Shown: piece by piece, positions 25,601 through 34,090 of the stretch
Numbering within the stretch: the first letter of the stretch is position 1
Layout: every line of letters starts with the position of its first letter
Assembly: GCA_017405845.1 (NCBI GenBank)
Contig: JAFQZQ010000024.1
Location: forward strand, 1-64,000
Direction: 5' to 3'
DNA from: Mogibacterium sp.
Lineage (GTDB): Bacteria > Bacillota > Clostridia > Peptostreptococcales > Anaerovoracaceae
DNA: 64,000 nt
Notes under the pieces: generated by a model
Seen by the model: only the letters and a program-made list of their open reading frames with translations
Database searches by the model: none
Told to the model about the DNA's origin: nothing
Position numbers and translations under genes: made by a program

Positions 25601-27064
25601 TCAGTTATTGCTGTCCGGTTTCTCAGGCGGTTCGCCGCTTGGAGGGTTTCCTCCCGGGCTGCCGTTTCCATCCGGTTTTTCCGGAGGTTCTCCATCAGGT
25701 TTGTTTCCGTCCGGAGGGTTTCCTCCCGGGTCGCTATTCCCATCAGGCATTCCGCTGCCGGAACCGCTGCCTGTGCTGATATCAAAAGCTTCGCCTTTGG
25801 AAGAAGATCCGGCTGTATACTCCTTGCCGTCAATATAAAGCTTGTGTCCGTTCAGATCGATCGCTGATCCTTCGTTGACTGTGAGTCCCGAAACGTATGA
25901 ATCTGCTGTGAGAGTCCATGTGCTCCCGTCCTCGATCTCTATATACACGTCACCACTCTGCCCTTCGCTGTTTATGGAGCCTGTAAATGCTGATTTGTCC
26001 TTGAGGTAAAGATTAAGAGTCGAGATGTCATCGACCAGCATGTTACCGTTGATGACCTGCCCGGATGCGGTCATGTTTACCTTGCCGCCATTAGAGCCTT
26101 CATTCCCCCATCCTGCAGCTTCAGCCCTCAGGAAGACTCCTTCCGCATCCTCGTTGGTGATCTCGACTCCGCTCAGACTGATTTCTGTCGCAGTGTTGTT
26201 CACAAAGAAGATATCTCCATTTTTATTGGTTATACTTCCGCCGTTTGCCGTAAACGATGAGGTCCCTTCAGCTGCATCACCCGACATCGACTGGTAGATC
26301 ATTACAGCCTGATAATAGTCGGATTTGTCGCTGTTTTTCGTATTGTTATCTGCGATCAGTGTATCGTTATTGAGCGTACCCGAGTTTTTGCCTTCCACAA
26401 CTATTCCCTGTGAAGCGGTCGACTCCATGTAAGCATCACTGACTGTTATGTCTGCTGTTGAGTAAACGACCGGCGAGCCCGTGCCTGTTGTCTTGTAGTA
26501 TCCTTTCGACACGTTCACAATGCCGCCACCGCGGTCAGATCTTATAGCAGCTGATGAACGGCCTGAAGTATTGATCGTCAGGTTCTCGGCATTCATAGTG
26601 CCTCCGCCTGTGGTCATGATGCCTCCCGAGCAGTCTCCCTGTGTCTCGATCACGGAGTTGGCTATGTTTACGGTCGTTCCTTCTCCGTAAGAGAACACCG
26701 CATTTGCATGTGTGCCGTTGGTCTCTATAAGAGAATCACTTATTGTAAGCGTTCCCTTTTCGGTTGCGAATACTGCTGAATTTTCTCCGTAGAAGTCTGC
26801 CTCATCTCCGTCTGCGTTACCGGTCTTGGTCACACCGGTATTTGAGTACGATGCTTCTTCTCCGCTCACTTCTATAGCATGTTCACCATCTGCATCATTT
26901 GAGATTGTCTCGTTGACAGTTATGTCTTCTTTTGTCAGATAAGCAACAGCGTCTGCTGCTGTATTTTCTACTGATTGTCCTGCACATGCACACATACCGC
27001 AGATCATCACGGCCCCGAGTGTGCATGCTATGATACGTTTTGCTTTTTTGCTTCTTTTCATCAT
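25601..27064 (-). CDS. Predicted lipoprotein with parallel beta-helix and Pro/Gly-rich tail
   Basis: 487-residue exported protein. The signal peptide ends in a lipobox-like stretch (AVMICGMCACAG), so Cys26 or Cys28 is probably lipidated. Residues 40-410 consist of short repeating strands rich in Gly, Asn, Ser and Thr (TLTISDSLIETNGTHANAVF, TTVNIANSVIETQGDCSGGI), the pattern of a right-handed beta-helix. The last 55 residues are a low-complexity tail of Pro, Gly, Asp and Glu units (GNPPDGNKPDGEPPEKPDG). Similar clostridial proteins are annotated as carbohydrate-binding or adhesin-like, but no catalytic residues are evident. It is a single gene with its own terminator. Confidence 0.75.
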   Translation of the reverse strand: MMKRSKKAKRIIACTLGAVMICGMCACAGQSVENTAADAVAYLTKEDITVNETISNDADGEHAIEVSGEEASYSNTGVTKTGNADGDEADFYGENSAVFATEKGTLTISDSLIETNGTHANAVFSYGEGTTVNIANSVIETQGDCSGGIMTTGGGTMNAENLTINTSGRSSAAIRSDRGGGIVNVSKGYYKTTGTGSPVVYSTADITVSDAYMESTASQGIVVEGKNSGTLNNDTLIADNNTKNSDKSDYYQAVMIYQSMSGDAAEGTSSFTANGGSITNKNGDIFFVNNTATEISLSGVEITNEDAEGVFLRAEAAGWGNEGSNGGKVNMTASGQVINGNMLVDDISTLNLYLKDKSAFTGSINSEGQSGDVYIEIEDGSTWTLTADSYVSGLTVNEGSAIDLNGHKLYIDGKEYTAGSSSKGEAFDISTGSGSGSGMPDGNSDPGGNPPDGNKPDGEPPEKPDGNGSPGGNPPSGEPPEKPDSNN

Positions 27065-27115
27065 TAGGCCTCCTTCTTACAAGCGTATGGTAGACCCCGA
27101 TACTTAAATGAAACT

Positions 27116-27142
27116 AAAAAAACGGGACCTTTGCGGTCCCGT
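27116..27142 (-). terminator. Terminator of the Re-citrate synthase gene
   Basis: Minus strand ACGGGACC, five-base loop, GGTCCCGT, then a run of seven T, about 12 bases after the stop. Confidence 0.88.
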
Positions 27143-27154
27143 AAAGCTTTTTGA

Positions 27155-28567
27155 TTACTGCTGCATGGTCATGAATTCGTTGACCTTGTTGTAGATCTCG
27201 GCTGCTCCTATCTCAGCTACACGTCCCGACGCGTACTCTTCGTCTACCCAGTCTTTGATGAAGATGACGACTGCGCTGTGCTTGTCGACTTGCTTGTCGC
27301 CCTTGAGGCCATAGCTCGCGTTGAGCCAGTGAGCAATGCCTGCAGCTCCGGATGTCTGGCTCACGTTGACCAGCGGCGGACGCTTGAGGAACTTATCGGT
27401 ATCAAATATGTTGTAGATCTCTTCGTTCTTGAGAAGACCGTCGGCGTGGATGCCCGCTCTTGTTACGTTGAAATTGGCTCCTGCGAAAGGTGTCTGCGGA
27501 GGCAGCGTATAGCCTATCTTCTGCTCGTAGTATCTGGCGAGATCTGTGATGACCGTAGTATCCATTCCATCGAGAGTGCCCTTCAGCTGAGCATACTCAA
27601 ATACCATCGCCTCTACCGGAATGTTGCCTGTTCTTTCACCGATTCCGAAGAGTGTGCAGTTTACTGCACCGCAGCCATAGAGCCACGCCGTAGCAGCGTT
27701 GGATACTGCCTTGTAGAAATCGTTGTGGCCATGCCACTCAAGCCACGCGCTCGGTACTCTCGCATATTCATGCAGACCGTAGATGATGCCAGGCACTGAT
27801 CTCGGAAGGGCAACGCCCGGATACGGCACTCCGAATCCCATCGTGTCGCATACTCTGATCTTTGCCGTCATGCCCTCTTCTGCCGCCATGTCCTGGATGG
27901 CACTGACGAAAGGAACTACGAAGCCGTAGAAGTCCGCTCTGGTAACGTCTTCGAGATGACAGCGAGGCGTGATCCCTGCTTCGAATGCGTCATACACGAT
28001 CGATAGATAATGATCTATAGCCTGCTTGCGCGACATGCCGAGCTTATAGAAAATATGGTAGTCGGAGCAGCTGGTAAGAATGCCCGTCTCTTTAACTCCC
28101 ATTTCCTTGACTATTTTGAAGTCTTCCTTTTTAGCTCTGATCCACGTCGTGATCTCAGGGAACTCGAGTCCGAGATCCTGGCAGGCTCTGATAGCCGCCT
28201 TGTCTCTGTCAGAATATGTAAAGAACTCGGTCTGTCGGATTATTCCCTTCGGACCGGACAGTTTCGACATCATTTTGAAGATATCGACGATCTGTTTGGT
28301 TGTGTAAGGCTCCCTCGACTGCTGACCGTCACGGAATGTGGAGTCAGTTATGTATACCTGCTCAGGCATGCCGAACGGGCTCGTTCTGAAGTTGAATCCC
28401 ACCTTAGGTATCTCGGTGTATTCAAAGAACTCACGATAAAGATTAGGATCCGGAATGTCCTGCACCTCATAGTGGTGGTTTTCCATCTCGAGAAGATTTG
28501 TCCTCTCGTTGAGCCTGGTCCTTCTCTTTGTGCTGTCTTCCATTTCTATTTCGTTTCTCATTTCCAT
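27155..28567 (-). CDS. Citrate (Re)-synthase, DRE-TIM metallolyase family
   Basis: 470-residue member of the isopropylmalate/homocitrate synthase superfamily. The combination NLYREFFEYTEIPKVGFNF, ITDSTFRDGQQSREPYTTKQ, GPKGIIRQTEFFTYS and PRCHLEDVTRADFYGFVVPF is what I know from the oxygen-sensitive Re-face citrate synthase of Clostridium kluyveri and relatives. They make citrate from oxaloacetate and acetyl-CoA in anaerobes without a GltA-type enzyme. The metal-binding LEWHGHNDF and GIGERTGN motifs are present. An ordinary homocitrate or isopropylmalate synthase is the alternative. The isocitrate dehydrogenase at the window end fits a glutamate-forming half cycle. It is transcribed alone from a strong promoter. 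Confidence 0.8.
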   Translation of the reverse strand: MEMRNEIEMEDSTKRRTRLNERTNLLEMENHHYEVQDIPDPNLYREFFEYTEIPKVGFNFRTSPFGMPEQVYITDSTFRDGQQSREPYTTKQIVDIFKMMSKLSGPKGIIRQTEFFTYSDRDKAAIRACQDLGLEFPEITTWIRAKKEDFKIVKEMGVKETGILTSCSDYHIFYKLGMSRKQAIDHYLSIVYDAFEAGITPRCHLEDVTRADFYGFVVPFVSAIQDMAAEEGMTAKIRVCDTMGFGVPYPGVALPRSVPGIIYGLHEYARVPSAWLEWHGHNDFYKAVSNAATAWLYGCGAVNCTLFGIGERTGNIPVEAMVFEYAQLKGTLDGMDTTVITDLARYYEQKIGYTLPPQTPFAGANFNVTRAGIHADGLLKNEEIYNIFDTDKFLKRPPLVNVSQTSGAAGIAHWLNASYGLKGDKQVDKHSAVVIFIKDWVDEEYASGRVAEIGAAEIYNKVNEFMTMQQ

Positions 28568-28639
28568 GTCCTTAGCCTCCGGCCCTTTTACGTCGCGTCG
28601 ACATTACAGGTCATATATGCCTGCAAAATGTATACATGT

Positions 28640-28668
28640 ATTTTATGCTATCGCAGCCATGCGGTCAA
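28640..28668 (-). promoter_or_regulatory. Promoter of the Re-citrate synthase gene
   Basis: Minus strand TTGACC, 17 bases, TAAAAT. The predicted leader is about 65 bases and the start has GGAGG eight bases upstream. Confidence 0.7.
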
Positions 28669-28721
28669 TCGGTTTTTTCTTAAAATCTCTTGTTTTTTCA
28701 GCACCTGTGGCAATTAACAAT

Positions 28722-28757
28722 AAAAAAAGAGGTATTTCCTGATTTTGAAGCACCTCT
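28722..28757 (-). terminator. Terminator behind the flavodoxin-like gene
   Basis: AGAGGT/ACCTCT stem with a long loop and seven T on the minus strand. Outer segments GCAATT/AATTGC and ACAATAAAA/TTTTATTGT can extend the pairing. Confidence 0.6.
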
Positions 28758-28825
28758 GCGAATTGCTTTTATTGTACTATCTGCTTGCTGGAAAAAGGTT
28801 TAAAATAGCCGTTATTGTATACAAT

Positions 28826-29482
28826 CTATAGGAACCACTCAGATCTTCTTCTCAGAACGCTTATCCTGTTGAATACACCCTGAGCTATCGCAGCGGCCTT
28901 CGGAGAGATCCTGCTTATTTTGTGTACAGGCATTCTGCCGCTTACCTCTACCGGCATAGGTTTTATTTTGAGCTCTTCTATTTCACAGCCTGCGAGCCTC
29001 TTGATCTTTTCGGAAGCAGCCTTGCCGAAGTCCGAAAGGGATTCTATGTCTATCGCAGGCGGGGAGCTTGTGGAGTTGCCTCTTCTCGCCATGTAGCTGA
29101 TCATGAAAGCTCCGGCGCCTATAGCCTTGAAGCCGCAGTCCTCCGCCAGCCTCTTCAGCTCAAAGAGAGCATTGCCGTATTTGCGTCCGCCATAAGAAAC
29201 CGCCGCCAGGGTCATCGCTCCGTTGCCCGCCAGATTTCTTAGCGCTGCGGCTGCAGGCAGAGGAATCTTTCCAACATAAACAGGCATACCTATGATGGCA
29301 ACAGTCTCATCGTCAAAGACAATGCTGCTGCTCTCTTCCTTGAGCATGTCATGGCACTCAACGCATACGTCCAGAGGGCTGCACGCATCAAGTATGGCTC
29401 CTATTTCACCGGCCAGAGTCCTGGTCATCATGGCTGTTCCCCCGGCTGGACTGTAATAGATTCCTACGACTTTTCTGATCAT
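28826..29482 (-). CDS. Flavodoxin-like protein, ferredoxin part absent
   Basis: 218-residue protein with a flavodoxin fold. Its FMN phosphate loop is YYSPAGGTAMMTRTLA near residues 9-24. The middle segments AIIGMPVYVGKIPLPAAAAL and LAAVSYGGRKYGNALFEL match EFR1-type flavodoxin-ferredoxin proteins. In EFR1 proteins the flavodoxin part is followed by two 4Fe-4S motifs. Here the C-terminal 40 residues contain no cysteine and end in basic residues. It is either a short relative or a truncated one. An electron-transfer role is inferred. Confidence 0.72.
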   Translation of the reverse strand: MIRKVVGIYYSPAGGTAMMTRTLAGEIGAILDACSPLDVCVECHDMLKEESSSIVFDDETVAIIGMPVYVGKIPLPAAAALRNLAGNGAMTLAAVSYGGRKYGNALFELKRLAEDCGFKAIGAGAFMISYMARRGNSTSSPPAIDIESLSDFGKAASEKIKRLAGCEIEELKIKPMPVEVSGRMPVHKISRISPKAAAIAQGVFNRISVLRRRSEWFL

Positions 29483-29539
29483 AATATATTGGTCAATATC
29501 ACATAATCCTGATCACTTAAGTTTACAAAGGAATTGTAA

Positions 29540-29551
29540 CACCATATGGTG
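29540..29551. promoter_or_regulatory. 12-bp palindrome upstream of the flavodoxin-like gene
   Basis: CACCATATGGTG is a perfect dyad in the 95-base gap between the ClC gene and the flavodoxin-like gene. It could be an operator. No strong promoter hexamers are seen beside it. Confidence 0.3.
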
Positions 29552-29577
29552 CCCGTTATTAGATGAATATGTGAATT

Positions 29578-31284
29578 TTATCGGACGGTATACGGCTCGC
29601 CTTCAACGCTGCGGCAGGCCTCGTCGATTATGCTTTCAACGTCAGCGAGATCGTTCTCTCTGGTTAGTATCTCGAGCTCATCGCCAGCCCTCAGAATGGT
29701 GTGTCCATCCGGTATTATCTCTATTCCGTCGCGCACCACGGAAACTATCAGGGTGCCGAGTGGGAGCCCGAATTCAGCTACATTTCTGCCATCCATGCGC
29801 GACCCAACGTAGACCTCCGCATCGATGACCGTTTTTCTGTCGCGCAGCGATGCCCTGCGTCCCCTGGACGCTCTGCCCGCCGGAGTCTTGCCCAGGCTTC
29901 TTTCGAGGAGCTGGGTGTAGATAGGCTTTGAGCCGAGCATTTCAGCGACGAGATATGCTATGAGCGATGTAAGCACGAGCGGCAAAAGCGTGGTGAAATC
30001 GCCCGTCATCTCAGTTATGAGCACTACTCCCGTTACCGGTGCGCGCACTATGGCCGCAAAGCAGCCTGCCATGGCCGTCACGACGAAGGCAGTTATGTAG
30101 CTCTGCTCCAGTCCCACCAGCCCGAGGAGCCTCGTGAAAAAGCCTCCTGTGACTGCACCGAGCACCAGCAGCGGCAGAAATATTCCGCCCGGGGAGCCCG
30201 ATCCGAAGCTTGCAGTCGAAAATATGAATTTGATGATGAGCAGCACCGCCAGAGCTCCAAGTGCGAGCTCTCCGTGGCTGATACGGGCTACCAGCCCGCT
30301 GCCGCTGCCCAAAGCCTCCGGGTATATAAAGAAGAGTATGTATGCGAGAGCGAATGCAGCCAGCATGCGGCCTGTTCTTTCGAAGCGGGCGGCAGGCAGC
30401 GTAGGATGCAGTCCATCGCTTATGATGCTGTATCTTTTTCCCAGAAGCCTGCAGGCAAATGTGGCGAACGCCTTGCCGAGCTTTTCGAACAAATCCTGCA
30501 TCCAGGCTATCGTCCTGTTGTAGAAGCCTCCGAATACGCCAAGCACGAGGCCGAGCAGTATCAGTGCCCAGTAATATCTGAGCGGAAGCGCATGCCTTAT
30601 GTCAAAACCGAATACCGGTGTGAGTCCGAGCACGTTTGCGACTACAAAGTCTCCGGCCGCGCTGGCGGCCATCGTGGTCAGCAGCACCTCTGCAGAGAAG
30701 TTTCTGTGGAGCTCCTCAAGGCTGAAGATGGCGCCGGCGAGCGGCGCTCCGAACGCGGCCGAGAGGCCTGCTCCCGCTCCGCACGTAATCAGAAGGCGCT
30801 CCTCGGTGAGCAGGCGATGGCCGGCCCTTGCAACACCCTTGCCGACCATCGAGCCGAGCTGGATGCTCGGCCCCTCTCGGCCCAGCGCCAGTCCGCCTCC
30901 TATCGCCAGAGCGCATCCCGTCATCTTGCAGACAATGACGCGCCACCAGCACATATCCTTCTGCCCTCTCAGCTCTGCCTCTACCTGCGGGATGCCCGAA
31001 CCGGCGATATCCGGCTCCTTTCCGAGCATCCACGCCACGATTATCGCTATCGCAATGAGCACCAGCGCACACACGAGAGCCGCGGCTGCTCCTCCATCCT
31101 GCACATAGTCTGCAAGCATCCCCCTGAGCTTATCCGCCCAGGTAAGCATAAGCCTGAACACGGAAATGAGAGCACCTGTGATAAAGCCTATCAGGGTGCC
31201 CTCAGCTATTAATACATATTTGAACTTCTTACGCCTGTCGAGATTTGCAGCCACAGGCGATCCGCTGCTTTTCTCTTCTTTCAT
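29578..31284 (-). CDS. ClC-family chloride channel/transporter with TrkA-C domain
   Basis: 568-residue membrane protein. The ClC selectivity-filter motifs are present: GSGIPQVEAELRG, GREGPSIQLGSMVG and GSGSPGGIFLPLLVLGA. The internal proton-pathway glutamate is in GREGP. After the transmembrane part, residues 490-568 form a TrkA-C/RCK-type domain (GTLIVSVVRDGIEIIPDG), which often binds ligands such as cyclic dinucleotides. It is probably a Cl-/H+ antiporter or a fluoride/chloride channel; the type cannot be fixed from sequence alone. It lies 17 bases behind the CPBP protease gene, at the end of a six-gene same-strand run. Confidence 0.9.
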   Translation of the reverse strand: MKEEKSSGSPVAANLDRRKKFKYVLIAEGTLIGFITGALISVFRLMLTWADKLRGMLADYVQDGGAAAALVCALVLIAIAIIVAWMLGKEPDIAGSGIPQVEAELRGQKDMCWWRVIVCKMTGCALAIGGGLALGREGPSIQLGSMVGKGVARAGHRLLTEERLLITCGAGAGLSAAFGAPLAGAIFSLEELHRNFSAEVLLTTMAASAAGDFVVANVLGLTPVFGFDIRHALPLRYYWALILLGLVLGVFGGFYNRTIAWMQDLFEKLGKAFATFACRLLGKRYSIISDGLHPTLPAARFERTGRMLAAFALAYILFFIYPEALGSGSGLVARISHGELALGALAVLLIIKFIFSTASFGSGSPGGIFLPLLVLGAVTGGFFTRLLGLVGLEQSYITAFVVTAMAGCFAAIVRAPVTGVVLITEMTGDFTTLLPLVLTSLIAYLVAEMLGSKPIYTQLLERSLGKTPAGRASRGRRASLRDRKTVIDAEVYVGSRMDGRNVAEFGLPLGTLIVSVVRDGIEIIPDGHTILRAGDELEILTRENDLADVESIIDEACRSVEGEPYTVR

Positions 31285-31301
31285 TTACCTTTTTTGATTG
31301 T

Positions 31302-32273
31302 TTACGTTGCGTGCTTCGCTGAAGCCATCATCTCGCGATCCTCAGCAGCTGCCTTCTCCGCCTCTGCCCAATAATCTCTCTTCTCAGGTTTTTTCCTGTT
31401 GATGATTACCAGAACTATGATCACCACCAGCAGCACGAGCGAAGATCCTATGCTTCCTTCGACACCGAAGTCCACATTATAGAACAGACCGTTTCTCGCT
31501 GATGCCGCCTCGAGTTTAAATATCGAATACTCAGAGATGATGCCGCTGTTCGGCAGTCCGAATATGATGTTCTGAGTGTAGTTCCATGCTGCATGGAACC
31601 AGAAAGCAACCCATACGCTGTCATAGTAGTACACGAGCAGCGACCAGATGAGGCCTGCCAAAAAAATCTGCGATCCTGCGACCCAGGTGAATCCCGGGTT
31701 ACCCATGTGCATGGCCATGAACACTATCGAGTTGATCAGTATGGCTGCCAGCGGGCTGCGGTATCTTCTTCTGAGTTTCTGGTACAGATAGACCCTGTCC
31801 GTGACCTCTTCCGAGCTGGACTGGATGAATATGAATACAAGGAACGCTATAAGCAGTTTCCAGTCGAATCCGCTATAGGACAGCTTGATGTCGCCCATAA
31901 GCACTGATATAAGAACGCAAAGTCCGTTCGTTCCGGATCCGAGCAACAGGCCCAGTAGAATGCCCTTGATATTGTTGAGGCTCTTGTTCGGAGCAAGAGT
32001 CTTCAGCATCGGTCTGTTCTTTTTAAATATGACCGCGAAAAACAGGAACGCGACCCATACTCCGAAAGTGGCCAGATAATCACTGAGGAAAATTCCTATG
32101 CTGTCGCTTCCGCTCCATGCGATGAGCTTATCCTGTACATCCAGAAGCTCGTACACAGTCATTGAGAGGATTCCTCCCACAATGACAAGCAGCACTGAGC
32201 ACAGCGCCGCCAGAGGGAAGAAGTCCGTGAATCTTCTGCATGGTCTGGTCACCTTATCAATAAAACCTCCCAT
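31302..32273 (-). CDS. CPBP-family intramembrane glutamic endopeptidase
   Basis: 323-residue integral membrane protein of the Rce1/CPBP (Abi) family. The catalytic motifs are SSSEEVTDRVYLYQKL (EExxxR), FMAMHMGN (FxxxH) and WFHAAWNY (HxxxN), spaced as in active members. Family members cleave prenylated proteins, leader peptides or bacteriocin-related substrates. Eight or so helices are expected. No bacteriocin gene is visible nearby. The C-terminal tail is charged and probably cytoplasmic. Confidence 0.88.
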   Translation of the reverse strand: MGGFIDKVTRPCRRFTDFFPLAALCSVLLVIVGGILSMTVYELLDVQDKLIAWSGSDSIGIFLSDYLATFGVWVAFLFFAVIFKKNRPMLKTLAPNKSLNNIKGILLGLLLGSGTNGLCVLISVLMGDIKLSYSGFDWKLLIAFLVFIFIQSSSEEVTDRVYLYQKLRRRYRSPLAAILINSIVFMAMHMGNPGFTWVAGSQIFLAGLIWSLLVYYYDSVWVAFWFHAAWNYTQNIIFGLPNSGIISEYSIFKLEAASARNGLFYNVDFGVEGSIGSSLVLLVVIIVLVIINRKKPEKRDYWAEAEKAAAEDREMMASAKHAT

Positions 32274-32315
32274 ATTTCATTCCCCTTTTTTGCCAGCCCT
32301 TGTTATGATCAAACA

Positions 32316-32339
32316 GCCCGGGGACCGCAGACCCCGGGC
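32316..32339 (-). terminator. Strong hairpin between trpS and the CPBP gene
   Basis: GCCCGGGG pairs with CCCCGGGC around eight bases. The minus strand continues TGTTTGAT, a weak T-run. It could partially terminate after trpS or act as a processing site within the run. Confidence 0.55.
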
Positions 32340-32350
32340 CGGTAAATGTC

Positions 32351-33436
32351 TTAGCTTCCGTACTCTTCAGCCCACTGATTGAAGTAGTCGATCTGCATGG
32401 CCTTCTTGACTTCGCTGAGAGTCTGCTCAGCCGTTTTTATGGCCTCGTCAGTACCCTCGGTCAGAGCCGCGATGACTTCCTCAGGGTGAGCCTCGAAATA
32501 TGCTCTTCTCTCTCTTATCGGAGTAAGGAACTCATTGAGTACGGCAAAGAGGAATTTCTTCACTTTTACATCACCGAGTCCGCCTCTCTGATAGTGAGCT
32601 TTGAGCTCGTCGAGGTCCTTATACTCAGGCAGGAACTTCTCGAACGAATCCGGCTTTACAAAAGCATCGAGGTATGTGAATACAGTATTTCCTTCGATCT
32701 TGCCCGGGTCGCTTACCTTGAGGTGGCCCGGATCTGTGAACATCGACATTACCTTCTTGCGCAGAGTCTCCTCATCGTCGGAAAGGTATATGGTGTTGCC
32801 GAGCGATTTCGACATCTTGGCCTGTCCGTCTGTTCCCGGAAGTCTCAGGCATGCCTCGTTGGAAGGCAGATAGATTTCAGGCTCTACGAGCACGTCGCAG
32901 TTGTATGTGCGGTTGAACGATCTTACGATCTCTCTGCACTGCTCGAGCATAGGCTCCTGATCTTCGCCGACCGGAACGATTGTAGCCTTGAATGCAGTGA
33001 TGTCGCTGGCCTGGCTTATAGGATATGTAAAGAATCCGACAGGAACGCTCTCTCCCTCAAATCCTCTCATCTTGAGCTCGGACTTTACGGTCGGGTTCCT
33101 CTGCACTCTGCTGACTGTAACGAGGTTCATATAGTAAACGGTCAGTTCGTGGAGCTGTGGCACCTCGGACTGAATAAACATATGCGTCTTTTTAGGATCG
33201 AGGCCAACTGACAGATAGTCGAGAGCTACCTGGAATACGCTCTCCCTTACCTTTTTAGGATTGTCGAAATTATCGGTCAGAGCCTGTGCGTCTGCGATCA
33301 TAACGAACACTTTATCGTAGCTCGGATCTTCCTGGAGCTCGAGTCTCTGTCTGAGCGATCCGACGTAATGTCCGATATGCAGTCTTCCTGTCGGGCGGTC
33401 ACCCGTAAGCATGATTTTCTTCTTTTTTTCAGCCAT
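32351..33436 (-). CDS. trpS: Tryptophanyl-tRNA synthetase
   Basis: Class Ic synthetase charging tRNA-Trp. The 361-residue protein has the HIGH-type motif [16 protein letters not shown], written HIGH exactly, and the KMSKS loop [12 protein letters not shown] near residue 210. It is a long bacterial form. Close relatives are often regulated by a T-box, but the 54-base gap upstream has no room for one. It lies behind the 5-formyl-THF cyclo-ligase gene. Confidence 0.95.
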   Translation of the reverse strand: MAEKKKKIMLTGDRPTGRLHIGHYVGSLRQRLELQEDPSYDKVFVMIADAQALTDNFDNPKKVRESVFQVALDYLSVGLDPKKTHMFIQSEVPQLHELTVYYMNLVTVSRVQRNPTVKSELKMRGFEGESVPVGFFTYPISQASDITAFKATIVPVGEDQEPMLEQCREIVRSFNRTYNCDVLVEPEIYLPSNEACLRLPGTDGQAKMSKSLGNTIYLSDDEETLRKKVMSMFTDPGHLKVSDPGKIEGNTVFTYLDAFVKPDSFEKFLPEYKDLDELKAHYQRGGLGDVKVKKFLFAVLNEFLTPIRERRAYFEAHPEEVIAALTEGTDEAIKTAEQTLSEVKKAMQIDYFNQWAEEYGS

Positions 33437-33490
33437 TTTTATCCCCTTTTTTCTAATATGTTCTCAGATAACGTCGTTTAATTCCCCTAA

Positions 33491-34090
33491 TCAGCGACGC
33501 CATCGGTAAATCTGTTTTTCGGTCACCACCGCGTCGACCGGCCTGTCATGAGGCTCTGTCGGTATCTCATCAGCCAGCACTTCATCGAAGCACATTGCCA
33601 GTGTGAAGCAGTCCTTTCTGATCTTAGTCAGGTATTTATCGTAATAGCCTGCTCCGTGACCTATCCTGTTGCAGTTTCTGTCGCACGAGACGCACGGGAG
33701 AATTATCAGGTCTATATATTCAGGGAGCATCATCTCAGTATCTGCAGATGGCTCCGGGATACCGTAAGCTCCCGGGACCAGATCATCAAAGCTTTTGATC
33801 ACTCTGGCCTCCATGGCATCAACGATACCGGTCCTGTGTCCCTCTTCATCCAGATCAACGCAGAGCGGGAGACATACCCTTTTGCCCTCTTCCAGCAGTT
33901 TGCTGATGAGCGCAAGCGTAGCCGGCTCCTTGCCAACGGAAAAATACGCAAGTATAGTCTTGCAGTCGCGCACCTCAGGCATTGTGAGCACATTCAAAGC
34001 GATGGCAGCCGAAGCGCTGTCTCTGTACTCCTGCGAAGTCGCGTTGATTTTTTCGCGTATTTGCTTTCTGACCTGTTCTTTTTCAATCAT
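33491..34090 (-). CDS. 5-formyltetrahydrofolate cyclo-ligase
   Basis: Converts 5-formyl-THF to 5,10-methenyl-THF with ATP. The 199-residue protein has the N-terminal KEQVRKQIREKINA helix, YFSVGKEPATLALI and the substrate/ATP motif RIGHGAGYYDKYL near residue 148. The frame overlaps the MATE gene stop by four bases (ATGA), so translation is coupled. This is the YgfA/MTHFS family. Confidence 0.93.
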   Translation of the reverse strand: MIEKEQVRKQIREKINATSQEYRDSASAAIALNVLTMPEVRDCKTILAYFSVGKEPATLALISKLLEEGKRVCLPLCVDLDEEGHRTGIVDAMEARVIKSFDDLVPGAYGIPEPSADTEMMLPEYIDLIILPCVSCDRNCNRIGHGAGYYDKYLTKIRKDCFTLAMCFDEVLADEIPTEPHDRPVDAVVTEKQIYRWRR

